NCBI RefSeq assembly: GCF_008041835.1
Contig: NZ_VRYE01000006.1
Coordinates: 1 to 32,629 of the forward strand
Direction of reading: 5' to 3'
Source of the DNA: Ectopseudomonas mendocina
GTDB taxonomy: Bacteria > Pseudomonadota > Gammaproteobacteria > Pseudomonadales > Pseudomonadaceae
Length of the DNA: 32,629 nucleotides
The notes below the pieces were generated by a model. It was not told the origin of the DNA. It searched no databases and saw nothing but the letters and a program-made list of their open reading frames with translations. Both the position numbers and the translations under genes were made by a program. Shown one piece after another: positions 9,101 to 19,802 of this stretch; position 1 is the first letter of the stretch; the number at the start of each line of letters is the position of its first letter.

Positions 9101-9303
9101 TGACGCGGCCTGCTCCCTCTCCCATTTATGGGGGATGGCTGGGGAGAGGGTGGTGCAGGCGGCTCGATGTTGTCTGATAGGCCCTCTCGCCCGGTCCCTC
9201 TCCCGCAAGCGGGAGAGGGAGGCAAGCGCGTAGCCCGGATGAAATCCGGGAAAACCAGCACCATCATTCCCGGATTGCATCCGGGCTACTCAGGACTACA
9301 CCC
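9101..9303. repeat. Cluster of REP-like hairpins between acnD and prpF
   Basis: The 203-base gap is almost entirely inverted repeats. CCCTCTCCC near 9115 faces GGGGAGAGGG at 9141. A perfect 12-bp hairpin TCCCTCTCCCGC / GCGGGAGAGGGA spans 9195–9220 with an AA loop. GTAGCCCGGAT at 9230–9240 pairs with ATCCGGGCTAC at 9279–9289 around two smaller CCCGGAT/ATCCGGG stems. None has a T-run, so these look like REP/BIME-type elements rather than terminators. They may stabilise the prpBC-acnD message or lower expression of prpF. Confidence 0.8.
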
Positions 9304-10491
9304 ATGGCTCATCTGCCTCAAGTAAAAATCCCCGCCACCTATATGCGTGGCGGCACCAGCAAGGGCGTGTTCTTTCGTCTGCAGGATCTGCCCGAGCGCT
9401 GCCAGGTGCCGGGCGAGGCGCGCGACAAGCTGTTCATGCGCGTGATCGGCAGCCCCGATCCGTACTCGGCGCATATCGACGGCATGGGCGGCGCCACCTC
9501 GAGCACCTCCAAGTGCGTGATCCTGTCGAAAAGCAGCCAGCCCGATCACGATGTCGACTACCTCTATGGTCAGGTCTCCATCGACAAGGCTTTCGTCGAC
9601 TGGAGCGGCAACTGCGGCAATCTCTCGGCCGCAGCTGGTGCCTTCGCCATCCATGCCGGCTTGGTCGATCCGGCGCGTATTCCCGAGAATGGCACCTGCG
9701 TAGTGCGTATCTGGCAGGCCAATATCCAGAAAACCATCATCGCCCATGTACCGGTCACGGGTGGCCAGGTGCAGGAAACCGGTGACTTCGAGCTGGACGG
9801 GGTGACCTTCCCGGCAGCGGAGATCGTGCTGGAGTTCCTCGACCCGTCCGACGATGGCGAAGAGGGTGGCTCGATGTTTCCCACCGGCAATCTGGTCGAT
9901 GACCTCGAAGTACCGGGCATTGGTAGCTTCAAGGCGACCATGATCACGGCTGGTATCCCGACGATCTTCGTCAATGCCGAGGACATCGGCTACCAGGGCA
10001 CCGAGCTGCGTGAGGCTATCAACGGTGATCCGACGCAATTGGCGCGCTTCGAGCAGATCCGCATTGCCGGCGCGCTGCGCATGGGCCTGATCAAAGCGGC
10101 GGAAGAGGCTGCGACACGTCAGCACACCCCGAAGATCGCCTTTGTCAGCCCACCCAAGGACTACCTCACCTCTAGCGGCAAGCAGGTGAAAGCGGGTGAT
10201 GTCGATCTGCTGGTACGCGCGCTGTCCATGGGCAAGTTGCACCACGCGATGATGGGCACCTGCGCGGTGGCCATCGGCACGGCGGCGGCGATTCCCGGCA
10301 CCCTGGTCAACCTGGCGGCCGGTGGCGGCGAGCGCGAGGCGGTACGTTTCGGCCATCCGTCCGGCACCCTGCGTGTCGGCGCGCAGGCCAAGATGGTCGA
10401 TGGTCAGTGGGCGGTGACCAAGGCCGTGATGAGCCGTAGCGCGCGCATCCTGATGGAAGGCTGGGTACGCGTACCCGCTGAAGGCTACTAG
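9304..10491 (+). CDS. prpF: 2-Methylaconitate cis-trans isomerase
   Basis: 395 residues of the PrpF family, which has the diaminopimelate-epimerase fold. It isomerises the product of AcnD so that an aconitase can hydrate it to 2-methylisocitrate. The family start MRGGTSKGVFF lies near residue 14. The conserved NCGN motif carries Cys104, a likely acid/base residue. C-terminal stretches such as HHAMMGTCAVA and HPSGTLRVG are typical. The ATG at 9304 follows a modest AGGAC, and the gene is separated from acnD by a repeat-filled gap. It is the last gene of the operon, with a strong terminator 12 bases beyond the stop; no prpD follows. Confidence 0.95.
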   Translation: MAHLPQVKIPATYMRGGTSKGVFFRLQDLPERCQVPGEARDKLFMRVIGSPDPYSAHIDGMGGATSSTSKCVILSKSSQPDHDVDYLYGQVSIDKAFVDWSGNCGNLSAAAGAFAIHAGLVDPARIPENGTCVVRIWQANIQKTIIAHVPVTGGQVQETGDFELDGVTFPAAEIVLEFLDPSDDGEEGGSMFPTGNLVDDLEVPGIGSFKATMITAGIPTIFVNAEDIGYQGTELREAINGDPTQLARFEQIRIAGALRMGLIKAAEEAATRQHTPKIAFVSPPKDYLTSSGKQVKAGDVDLLVRALSMGKLHHAMMGTCAVAIGTAAAIPGTLVNLAAGGGEREAVRFGHPSGTLRVGAQAKMVDGQWAVTKAVMSRSARILMEGWVRVPAEGY

Positions 10492-10503
10492 GCCCTGAAT
10501 GAG

Positions 10504-10529
10504 AAAAGGCTCGAAGTATCGAGCCTTTT
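10504..10529. terminator. Bidirectional intrinsic terminator between prpF and ppsR
   Basis: A perfect 11-bp stem AAAAGGCTCGA (10504–10514) / TCGAGCCTTTT (10519–10529) with the loop AGTA. The A-run on one side and T-run on the other let it act on both the prp operon and the convergent ppsR gene. Confidence 0.9.
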
Positions 10530-10556
10530 CCCTTTGTAAACATGTGCTTGCAGCGG

Positions 10557-11375
10557 TTATTTGAGGCGCCTTTCAACACCTTTTTCTACCAGGATCTTGG
10601 CGGAGATTTCCTCCACCGAGAAATGCGTGGAGTTGATGAAGGCGATGTTTTCGCGGCGGAACAGGTTCTCCACCTCGCGCACTTCGAACTCGCACTGGGC
10701 GTAGCTGGCGTAGCGGCTGTTGGGCTTGCGTTCGTGGCGGATGGCGGTGAGGCGATCCGGGTCGATGGTCAGGCCGAACAGCTTTTCGCGGTACTTCTTC
10801 AGCGAATCGGGAAGCTGCAGGCGCTCCATGTCGTCTTCGGTAAGTGGATAGTTGGCGGCACGGATGCCGTACTGCATGGCCATGTACAGACAGGTAGGTG
10901 TCTTGCCGCAGCGCGACACGCCGACCAGGATCAGATCGGCCTTGTCGTAATAGTGGGTGCGCGCGCCATCATCGTTGTCGAGGGCGAAGTTCACCGCCTC
11001 GATGCGCTCCATATAGTTGGAGTGCTGGCCGATGGAGTGTGACTTGCCGACCGAGTAGGAGGAGTGCGAGCTCAACTCCTGTTCCAGCGGCGAGAGAAAG
11101 GTCGAGAAGATGTCGATCATGAAGCCATTGGCGGTATCGAGAATGGCTCGAATATCGCGATTGACGATGGTGTCGAAGATGATCGGACGTACGCCGTCCC
11201 TTTCAGCGGCGGCATCGATTTGTTGTACCATGGCGCGCGCTTTATCGACGCTGTCGATATAAGGGCGCGTGAGTTTGGTGAACTGAATGTTCTCGAACTG
11301 CGCGAGCAGACTCTGACCCAGGGTTTCGGCGGTGATGCCGGTGCCGTCGGAGATGAAGAAAGCGGTTCGTTTCAT
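10557..11375 (-). CDS. ppsR: PEP synthase regulatory protein (bifunctional kinase/pyrophosphorylase)
   Basis: 272 residues of the DUF299/PSRP family. It inactivates PEP synthase by ADP-dependent phosphorylation of a threonine and reactivates it by phosphate-dependent dephosphorylation. The P-loop is seen as [10 protein letters not shown] at about residues 149–158. The N-terminus [17 protein letters not shown] is that expected of the family, so I place the start at the ATG at 11375. The frame could begin three codons earlier at a TTG, which has no well-spaced ribosome binding site. It is divergent from its target ppsA, the usual arrangement in Pseudomonas. Confidence 0.95.
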   Translation of the reverse strand: MKRTAFFISDGTGITAETLGQSLLAQFENIQFTKLTRPYIDSVDKARAMVQQIDAAAERDGVRPIIFDTIVNRDIRAILDTANGFMIDIFSTFLSPLEQELSSHSSYSVGKSHSIGQHSNYMERIEAVNFALDNDDGARTHYYDKADLILVGVSRCGKTPTCLYMAMQYGIRAANYPLTEDDMERLQLPDSLKKYREKLFGLTIDPDRLTAIRHERKPNSRYASYAQCEFEVREVENLFRRENIAFINSTHFSVEEISAKILVEKGVERRLK

Positions 11376-11635
11376 TTGCGCCAAAGGCCTTAAGCTGAGT
11401 TCGATTCTTGGCTATGATAGGCCGCGTTTTTCGCCGGGGCCTACGGGTTCTGGCATTGTTACTTATTCAAGGGCAAGGCCACAATCTTGCGGCAGAGCGC
11501 CGCCGGATCATCCAGCCCCCCAGGAATTTGTGCAAAGGCTTGCGAGCTGGAGCCTGCTTTTAATGCAGCAGGGCGAAGCGCAATTGGCTTTACGCAAATT
11601 CTGAGCTTTTCCAACATCTTAGTGGAGAGATCACC
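11376..11635. other. Divergent ppsR–ppsA control region and ppsA leader
   Basis: 260 bases with no supported gene. TATGAT at 11414–11419 is a possible -10 box for ppsA, but no good -35 box accompanies it. That start would give a leader of about 210 bases. I see several short inverted repeats but no convincing riboswitch or terminator. GGAG at 11624–11627 is the ppsA ribosome binding site, 8 bases before its TTG. Confidence 0.4.
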
Positions 11636-14008
<2,373 letters not shown>

Positions 14009-14032
14009 GAGCAGTAGCTGACGCGGAAAGAG

Positions 14033-14055
14033 GGCGGGTTGATCCCGCCTTTTTT
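14033..14055 (+). terminator. Intrinsic terminator of ppsA
   Basis: GGCGGG (14033–14038), loop TTGAT, CCCGCC (14044–14049), then six T residues, 25 bases after the ppsA stop. Confidence 0.9.
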
Positions 14056-14163
14056 CTGGGTAGTCACCCCGAAGCCGTCGCCAGCGATTTGAACGTCGCT
14101 CCGACGGTTTTTTATGGGTTTCGTTCTTCTTTGTGGCACAGCGCCATTGCGGTTTTCCGATCC

Positions 14164-15153
14164 ATGCAAAGCAGTAGTGAGCTTTTCCCCGTCGCGCTGA
14201 TCAGTGCCGAGCTACGCGGCGATCTCAGTGAAGACGTCTATCGTCTGAAGCCCAACAACAGTCCGGATTCCAGTGTAGAGCTGGCGTTGACGCGAGTAGG
14301 CTTGGCGGGTGTCGAAGGTGCGCGCGGCGTGCCTGTGGTGCTGCTGCATGGCAGTTTTTCCAACCGACGTTTCTGGTACTCGCCCAAGGGCATCGGCCTT
14401 GGCGCCTATCTGGCGCGTGCGGGGTTTGACGTGTGGATCGCCGAAATGCGCGGCCACGGCCTTTCACCGCGCAATGAAGGCTATCGCGACAACAGCGTGG
14501 CGCAGTACGTGCACTACGACGTGCCGGCCATCGCCGATTTCCTATTCGAGCAGACCGGGCAGGCCGCACACTGGATTGGCCACTCGCTGGGCGGAGTGAT
14601 CCTGGCGGCTGCGTTGGGTGGTGGTTATCTCGATCAGCCGCGTGCCAGCTCGGTTGCGTTGTTCGGCACTCAGGTCAGCCGCAGCTACTGGCCGCTGAAG
14701 ATACCTCCGATAGAGTGGGGCGCGCGTCTACTGCTGCGCGCCTTTCCTTATCTGTCCGGCCGTCGCCTGAAGCGCGGCCCTGAAGATGAACCTATCGGGC
14801 TAGCGCTGGAAGCACTACGCTGGCTCAGGCTGTTCGGGCGATTCGGTGATGGGCGGAAGGACTGGTGGGCAGGCCTCGCTGAGGTGAGCGTACCGCTTAT
14901 GGCCGTGGCAGCTGCTGCCGATTTCGATGATCCTGCTTGGGCCTGTCGCAAGCTTCTGGAGCAATGCAGTAGCGCGCCGAGGCACTTTCTACTGTTGGGT
15001 AAGGAGAAAGGCTTCAGCAGCGATTTCGGGCACATTGAAATGTTGGTCAGCAAAGAGGCGCAGCGCGAAGTTTGGCCGCTGACCGAATACTGGCTGCAAT
15101 ACCTGCGACTGCCTGTAGAGTTCACCGAGCAGGCCGCCGTTGCGGGTGTCTGA
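14164..15153 (+). CDS. Alpha/beta-hydrolase (putative esterase/lipase)
   Basis: 329 residues with an alpha/beta-hydrolase fold. The oxyanion segment VVLLHGSFSNRRFW is near residues 57–70. The nucleophile elbow GHSLGG carries Ser141. A C-terminal DFGHIEM holds the likely catalytic histidine. There is no signal peptide or membrane helix. The frame is open back into the ppsA 3' end, but the region before 14164 is an out-of-frame reading of ppsA and its terminator, so the ATG at 14164 is used despite a weak ribosome binding site. The substrate is unknown; position matches PA1771 of P. aeruginosa. Confidence 0.85.
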   Translation: MQSSSELFPVALISAELRGDLSEDVYRLKPNNSPDSSVELALTRVGLAGVEGARGVPVVLLHGSFSNRRFWYSPKGIGLGAYLARAGFDVWIAEMRGHGLSPRNEGYRDNSVAQYVHYDVPAIADFLFEQTGQAAHWIGHSLGGVILAAALGGGYLDQPRASSVALFGTQVSRSYWPLKIPPIEWGARLLLRAFPYLSGRRLKRGPEDEPIGLALEALRWLRLFGRFGDGRKDWWAGLAEVSVPLMAVAAAADFDDPAWACRKLLEQCSSAPRHFLLLGKEKGFSSDFGHIEMLVSKEAQREVWPLTEYWLQYLRLPVEFTEQAAVAGV

Positions 15154-15273
15154 GCTATCGTAACGTTTCTTCGGCGAGTGCTTGGCGGTAAGATGTGACG
15201 CATCGTTTGGTAGTGGTCATTTCCTGATCTTCCACTTGCCTGTCGTTCATTCATTGTCGAAAGGAGTTCTGCC

Positions 15274-15762
15274 ATGCACTACATCACCCCTGATCTGTGC
15301 GATGCCTATCCGGAGTTGGTTCAGGTCGTCGAGCCGATGTTCGCCAACTACGGTGGCCGTGATTCCTTTGGTGGCCAAATCGTCACCATCAAGTGCCATG
15401 AAGACAACTCGCTGGTGAAGGAGCAGGTCGATCTGCCAGGCCAGGGGAAAGTACTGGTCGTCGATGGCGGCGGCTCGCTGCGTCGGGCGCTGCTGGGTGA
15501 CATGCTGGCCGAAAAAGCGGCCAAAAATGGCTGGGAGGGCATCCTGGTCTACGGCTGTATCCGTGATGTTGATGTCATCGCGCAGACCAATCTGGGTGTG
15601 CAGGCGCTGGCCAGTCACCCGATGAAAACCGACAAGCGCGGCATCGGTGATCTGAACGTGCCGGTTACCTTCGGCGGCGTGACCTTCAAGCCGGGCGACT
15701 ACCTGTACGCCGACAACAACGGTGTGATCGTCTCTCCGCAAGCCCTGAAAATGCCGGAATAA
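15274..15762 (+). CDS. rraA: RraA-type regulator of RNase E activity / HMG aldolase-like protein
   Basis: 162 residues of the RraA/MenG family. E. coli RraA binds RNase E and the helicase RhlB and dampens mRNA decay; related proteins are 4-hydroxy-4-methyl-2-oxoglutarate aldolases. [15 protein letters not shown] and VYGCIRDVD are visible, with an Asp–X20–Arg–Asp pattern seen in both groups, so enzyme activity cannot be excluded. The trimer-forming family length is normal. AAAGGAG about 7 bases before the ATG is an excellent ribosome binding site. Only 4 bases separate it from cmaX, so the two are probably cotranscribed. Confidence 0.92.
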   Translation: MHYITPDLCDAYPELVQVVEPMFANYGGRDSFGGQIVTIKCHEDNSLVKEQVDLPGQGKVLVVDGGGSLRRALLGDMLAEKAAKNGWEGILVYGCIRDVDVIAQTNLGVQALASHPMKTDKRGIGDLNVPVTFGGVTFKPGDYLYADNNGVIVSPQALKMPE

Positions 15763-15766
15763 CCCG

Positions 15767-16753
15767 ATGGTGGATCAGGACTCGGCACTGCTGCATGCCT
15801 TCGTGCTCGATGGCCGTGGTGGTGCGCGCAGCATCAGCCGCGAGCAACTGGATGGCCTGCAACTGAGCGAGCAGGAAAGCCTGTGGCTGCACTGGGATCG
15901 TAGTCAGGCCCCGGCGCAGCACTGGTTGCGCGAGCACAGTGGCCTGGATGAGTTCAGCTGTGATCTGCTACTGGAAGAGAACACCCGGCCACGCTTGTTG
16001 CCGTTGCCGCGTGATGAACTACTGCTGTTTCTGCGGGGTATCAATCGCAACCCGGGCGCCGAGCCGGAAGACATGGTCTCGGTGCGCATCTTTGCCGATG
16101 CTCGTCGGGTAATTTCCCTGCGCCTACGGCCGCTGCTGGCGACCGATGCGCTGATTGCCGATCTGCTGGCGGGCAAGGGGCCACGCACGTCCTCCGAGCT
16201 GCTGCTGGAGCTGGCGCGGCACCTGACCAACCGCGTCGATGACCTGATCGCCGAGTTGAGTGATCAGCTCGATGTCGAAGAGGATCGTCTGGACGCTGAC
16301 GAGCGCTATCGTCCCGATCACAGCCTGATGTTGCAGCTGCGCCGCCGCGCCGCCGGGCTACGGCGTTTCCTGGCGCCGCAGCGTGATCTGTATGCGCAGA
16401 TGATGCGCAGTCGCCAGCCCTGGTTCGTCGAGGATGACGATGATTACTGGAACGAACTGCATAACCGGCTGACGCGCTATCTCGAAGAACTCGAATTGTT
16501 GCGCGAGCGCGTCAGCCTGGTACTCGAAGCTGAGAATCAGCGCCTTGCAGAGCGGATGAACCGCATCATGTACCGTTTTACCGTAATCGCCGGCATGTTC
16601 CTGCCGCTGACCTTTCTTACGGGCCTGCTGGGCATCAATGTTGGCGGCATTCCTGGCGCCGAAAGCCCGCTCGGTTTCTTTATCGCCTGTGGCCTGATGA
16701 TCCTTTTGGCGCTGGGCCAACTGCTACTTTTCCGCCGCTGGCGCTGGTTGTGA
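15767..16753 (+). CDS. cmaX: CorA/ZntB-family membrane transporter CmaX
   Basis: 328 residues. A long soluble N-terminal part rich in acidic helices (about 1–265) is followed by two C-terminal membrane helices (about 268–287 and 302–320). Between them the family motif reads GIN at 289–291, the form found in ZntB-type zinc/proton transporters rather than the GMN of magnesium channels. It should sit in the inner membrane as a pentamer. The gene lies between rraA and crfX as in P. aeruginosa (PA1773), where the cma/crf/cmp genes are linked to the SigX envelope-stress response. Confidence 0.92.
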   Translation: MVDQDSALLHAFVLDGRGGARSISREQLDGLQLSEQESLWLHWDRSQAPAQHWLREHSGLDEFSCDLLLEENTRPRLLPLPRDELLLFLRGINRNPGAEPEDMVSVRIFADARRVISLRLRPLLATDALIADLLAGKGPRTSSELLLELARHLTNRVDDLIAELSDQLDVEEDRLDADERYRPDHSLMLQLRRRAAGLRRFLAPQRDLYAQMMRSRQPWFVEDDDDYWNELHNRLTRYLEELELLRERVSLVLEAENQRLAERMNRIMYRFTVIAGMFLPLTFLTGLLGINVGGIPGAESPLGFFIACGLMILLALGQLLLFRRWRWL

Positions 16754-16808
16754 TGTGTGACTCATCCGCCGGCTACTGCGTCTAGCCGTGACATCCCGTG
16801 AGGTGCGC

Positions 16809-17054
16809 ATGCACGATCCATTCGAAGAATCTTTACGCGATTTGCTCAAGGCCGCGCCGTCCAGCCATGACGAAGATGCCTGTCTGCACCGGGTTCTCAA
16901 GACCGCCAACCGCCAGGTCGGAGCGGGTGACCTGTTCAGCCTGGTCGGTCACTGGGCGCAGGCGCTGATGATCGCCCTGAACAACGGTTCGGCGCATGTC
17001 GCGCCGGTTTCGCGCCGTACCCAATCCTCTGCTTCTGTTGACAAGGCTGACTGA
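16809..17054 (+). CDS. crfX: Small conserved protein CrfX
   Basis: 81 residues starting MHDPFEESLRDLLK. The ATG at 16809 is preferred because GAGG lies 5 bases before it; the GTG at 16788 adds seven residues without a clear ribosome binding site. The protein is soluble and mostly helical, with one moderately hydrophobic stretch (LVGHWAQALMIAL). No catalytic motif is visible. It is conserved in Pseudomonas between cmaX and cmpX and known only by its link to sigX. cmpX starts one base after its stop, indicating coupling. Confidence 0.88.
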   Translation: MHDPFEESLRDLLKAAPSSHDEDACLHRVLKTANRQVGAGDLFSLVGHWAQALMIALNNGSAHVAPVSRRTQSSASVDKAD

Positions 17055-17055
17055 A

Positions 17056-17880
17056 ATGGAACTCGATCCCTGGACCCAAAGCCTGATCTCCGCGATGATC
17101 GCACTGTGGAGTAAGGTTGCTGGCTTCATCCCCAATCTGTTCGTGGCGCTGGTGCTGGTATTGCTTGGCTTCGTCGTGGCCAAGTTGCTCGACACGCTGC
17201 TGTCCAAGCTGCTCGGTAAGGTCGGACTGGACCGTCTGATGACCGGTACCGGCCTGACCAAGCTGCTGGCGCGCGTCGGCATTCATGCGTCGGTATCGAC
17301 CCTGATCGGCAAGATCGTTTACTGGTTCGTGCTGCTGATCTTCCTGGTATCTGCCGCTGAATCGCTCGGCCTGCAACGTGTCTCCGCGACCCTCGACGTG
17401 CTGGCGCTGTATCTGCCCAAGGTGTTCGGCGCGGCGCTGGTACTGCTGGCAGGCGTGCTCCTGGCGCAACTGGTCAGCAGCCTGGTGCGTGGCGCCGCCG
17501 AAGGTGTGGGCCTCGAGTATGCCAATGGCCTGGGGCGCGTTGCGCAGGGCCTGGTGATCATCATCAGCATCTCCGTGGCCATCGGTCAGCTGGAAATCAA
17601 GACCGACCTGCTCAACAACGTCATCGCCATCGTGCTGATTTCCGTCGGCCTGGCGGTGGCATTGGCGCTGGGGCTGGGCAGCCGGGATATCGCCAGCCAG
17701 ATTCTGGCCGGCATCTATGTGCGCGAGTTGTATCAGGTCGGGCAACATGTGCAGGTGGGTGAGGTCGAAGGGCAGATCGAAGAGATCGGCACAGTGAAAA
17801 CCACCCTGTTGACCGATACCGGTGAGCTGGTATCGGTGGCCAATCGCGTCATGCTCGAGCAACGCGTGAACAGTCGCTGA
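17056..17880 (+). CDS. cmpX: MscS-like cytoplasmic-membrane protein CmpX
   Basis: 274 residues with about four membrane helices: FIPNLFVALVLVLLGFVVA near 24–42, IVYWFVLLIFLVSAAE near 88–103, VFGAALVLLAGVLLAQLV near 120–138, and one or two more between 165 and 215. A short beta-type C-terminal domain follows (VREL…GQHVQVGEVEGQIEEIG), resembling the MscS beta domain. It probably forms a small mechanosensitive channel or senses membrane state. The ATG at 17056, one base after the crfX stop, is used; the longer frame only reads crfX out of frame. In P. aeruginosa (PA1775) its loss affects SigX-dependent genes. Confidence 0.93.
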   Translation: MELDPWTQSLISAMIALWSKVAGFIPNLFVALVLVLLGFVVAKLLDTLLSKLLGKVGLDRLMTGTGLTKLLARVGIHASVSTLIGKIVYWFVLLIFLVSAAESLGLQRVSATLDVLALYLPKVFGAALVLLAGVLLAQLVSSLVRGAAEGVGLEYANGLGRVAQGLVIIISISVAIGQLEIKTDLLNNVIAIVLISVGLAVALALGLGSRDIASQILAGIYVRELYQVGQHVQVGEVEGQIEEIGTVKTTLLTDTGELVSVANRVMLEQRVNSR

Positions 17881-17904
17881 CGCCAATCTGTTATTTTATG
17901 CAGC

Positions 17905-17936
17905 TGCCCGGCAGGTGTGACCTGCCGGGCACTTTT
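17905..17936 (+). terminator. Intrinsic terminator after cmpX
   Basis: A perfect 12-bp stem TGCCCGGCAGGT / ACCTGCCGGGCA with loop GTG, followed by CTTTT. It separates the cmaX-crfX-cmpX unit from sigX, so sigX either has its own promoter nearby or is reached by read-through. Confidence 0.88.
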
Positions 17937-17962
17937 CGTCCTGACTGTCGGCCCGACTCGTT

Positions 17963-18553
17963 TTGAACAAAGCTCAAGCCCTGCCAACGCGCTACGACCC
18001 CCGCGAGCTCACCGATGAGGAGCTGGTGGCGCGCGCCCATGACGAGCTGTTTCATATCACCCGTGCGTATGAAGAGCTGATGCGGCGTTACCAGCGAACA
18101 TTATTTAACGTTTGCGCACGTTACTTGGGGAACGACAGGGACGCTGATGATGTCTGTCAGGAGGTGATGCTCAAGGTTCTCTATGGCCTGAAGAGCTTTG
18201 AGGGTAAGTCCAAGTTCAAGACTTGGCTCTATAGCATCACCTACAACGAATGCATTACTCAGTATCGAAAAGAGCGGCGCAAGCGTCGATTGATTGACGC
18301 CTTGAGTTTGGATCCGCTCGAAGAAGCTTCCGACGAGAAGACACCCAAAGTCGAGGAGCGAGGCGGTTTGGATCGCTGGTTGGTGCACGTCAACCCGATA
18401 GACCGTGAAATTCTGGTGCTACGTTTTGTCGCAGAGCTCGAGTTTCAAGAGATTGCCGACATCATGCACATGGGCTTGAGCGCAACGAAAATGCGCTACA
18501 AGCGCGCTTTGGATCGGTTGCGGGACAAATTTTCGGAAACTTCCGAAACTTAG
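17963..18553 (+). CDS. sigX: ECF RNA polymerase sigma factor SigX
   Basis: 196 residues. Region 2 is at about 35–105 (RYLGNDRDADDVCQEVMLKVL, FKTWLYSITYNECI) and region 4 at about 135–190 (REILVLRFVAELEFQEIADIM…ATKMRYKRALDRLR). The start is a TTG at 17963; the resulting N-terminus MNKAQALPTRYDPREL matches the family. No anti-sigma gene is adjacent, so activity is probably set through membrane partners such as CmpX/CrfX or by transcription. It stands immediately before oprF, a known SigX-dependent gene in P. aeruginosa. The last codons lie on an inverted repeat noted separately. Confidence 0.95.
   Translation: MNKAQALPTRYDPRELTDEELVARAHDELFHITRAYEELMRRYQRTLFNVCARYLGNDRDADDVCQEVMLKVLYGLKSFEGKSKFKTWLYSITYNECITQYRKERRKRRLIDALSLDPLEEASDEKTPKVEERGGLDRWLVHVNPIDREILVLRFVAELEFQEIADIMHMGLSATKMRYKRALDRLRDKFSETSET
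18531..18548. repeat. Inverted repeat over the end of sigX
   Basis: TTTCGGAA (18531–18538) and TTCCGAAA (18541–18548) are an 8-bp inverted repeat ending three bases before the sigX stop. The same stretch contains GAAACTT twice, resembling ECF -35 boxes. It could be a weak hairpin or part of the oprF control region. I could not place a matching -10 element with confidence. Confidence 0.45.
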
Positions 18554-18660
18554 TTCAGCTTGCCGACCACTAAGGGAGGGCGAAACCTGCTAAAATCGCC
18601 GCCAAGTTGCCGACTGAAGTTAACGGCGACTTATTAACCACCAAGATGGGGATTTAACGG

Positions 18661-19647
18661 ATGAAAGTAAAAAACACCTTGGGCGTAGTCATTGGCTCTC
18701 TCGTTGCCGCAACCTCCTTCGGCGCGCTGGCGCAAGGTCAAGGCGCTGTCGAGGTGGAGGGCTTCGTCAATCGCTACTTCACTGACTCTCAGCGTGGCTA
18801 TGCCCACGATGAAGGCAACCTGTTCGGTGGCAGCATCGGCTACTACCTGACCGACGACGTCGAGCTGGCGCTGTCCTACGGCGAGTACCACGACATTCGT
18901 GGCGAGCGTAACCTCGGCAACAAGGACATCAAAGGCAGCCTGACCGACCTGAAGGCCATCTACCACTTCGGTCAGCCGGGTGTAGGTCTGCGTCCTTACG
19001 TCTCCGCAGGTTTCGGTCATCAGAGCATCAGCAACACTACTAGCGGCGGCCGTAACCACTCGACTCTGGCCATTGCAGGCGCTGGTGCCAAGTACTACTT
19101 CACCGAGATGTTCTACGCCCGTGCCGGCGTCGACGCTCTGTACAACATCGACCAGGGCGACACCGAGTGGCAAGCTGGCGTGGGTGTTGGTCTGAACTTC
19201 GGTGGCGGCAGCAAGCCGGCTCCGGCTCCGGCTCCGGTCGTAGCTGCTGCACCCGAGCCGATGCCAGAGCCTGCTCCGGAGCCGGCTCTGGAAACCGTTC
19301 GCGTTGAACTGGACGTCAAGTTCGACTTCGACAAAGACCGCGTCAAAGAAGAAAGCTACGGTGACATCAAGAACCTGGCTGACTTCATGAACCAGTATCC
19401 GCAGACCACCACCACCGTTGAAGGTCACACTGACTCCGTCGGTTCTGACGCCTACAACCAGGGTCTGTCCGAGCGTCGTGCCAACGCTGTACGTAACGTG
19501 CTGGTCAACCAGTACGGTGTAGACGGCAGCCGCGTGAACGCTGTTGGTTACGGCAAAACTCGCCCGGTAGCCGACAACGCCACCGACGCCGGCCGCGCCA
19601 TCAACCGTCGCGTTGAAGCTGAAGTAGAAGCCCAGATCCAGCAGTAA
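18661..19647 (+). CDS. oprF: Major outer-membrane porin OprF
   Basis: 328 residues. A signal peptide ends …FGALA at residue 24. An N-terminal eight-stranded OmpA-like barrel spans about 25–180. A proline/alanine hinge (KPAPAPAPVVAAAPEP…) covers about 185–210. A C-terminal OmpA peptidoglycan-binding domain shows FDFDKD and VEGHTDSVGSDAYNQGLSERRA. It anchors the outer membrane to peptidoglycan and forms a general porin. Unlike P. aeruginosa OprF (350 residues, four cysteines), this protein contains no cysteine and has a shorter linker. It lies directly after sigX, and a strong terminator follows. Confidence 0.97.
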   Translation: MKVKNTLGVVIGSLVAATSFGALAQGQGAVEVEGFVNRYFTDSQRGYAHDEGNLFGGSIGYYLTDDVELALSYGEYHDIRGERNLGNKDIKGSLTDLKAIYHFGQPGVGLRPYVSAGFGHQSISNTTSGGRNHSTLAIAGAGAKYYFTEMFYARAGVDALYNIDQGDTEWQAGVGVGLNFGGGSKPAPAPAPVVAAAPEPMPEPAPEPALETVRVELDVKFDFDKDRVKEESYGDIKNLADFMNQYPQTTTTVEGHTDSVGSDAYNQGLSERRANAVRNVLVNQYGVDGSRVNAVGYGKTRPVADNATDAGRAINRRVEAEVEAQIQQ

Positions 19648-19668
19648 TGCTTCTGGTGCTGTAAGGAG

Positions 19669-19697
19669 AAACCCGGCCTCGGCCGGGTTTCTTTTTT
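19669..19697 (+). terminator. Intrinsic terminator of oprF
   Basis: AAACCCGGCC (19669–19678) and GGCCGGGTTT (19681–19690) form a 10-bp stem followed by C and six T residues, 21 bases after the oprF stop. Confidence 0.93.
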
Positions 19698-19802
19698 CTG
19701 GGATAAAAGCCCGCAATGGGCAATGCCAGCCACACCGCGTCGATTTACCCAGGTGTTGGAGCTGCGCCTCGCAGCGAATCGCAGGCAATGACTGCGTAGC
19801 GC

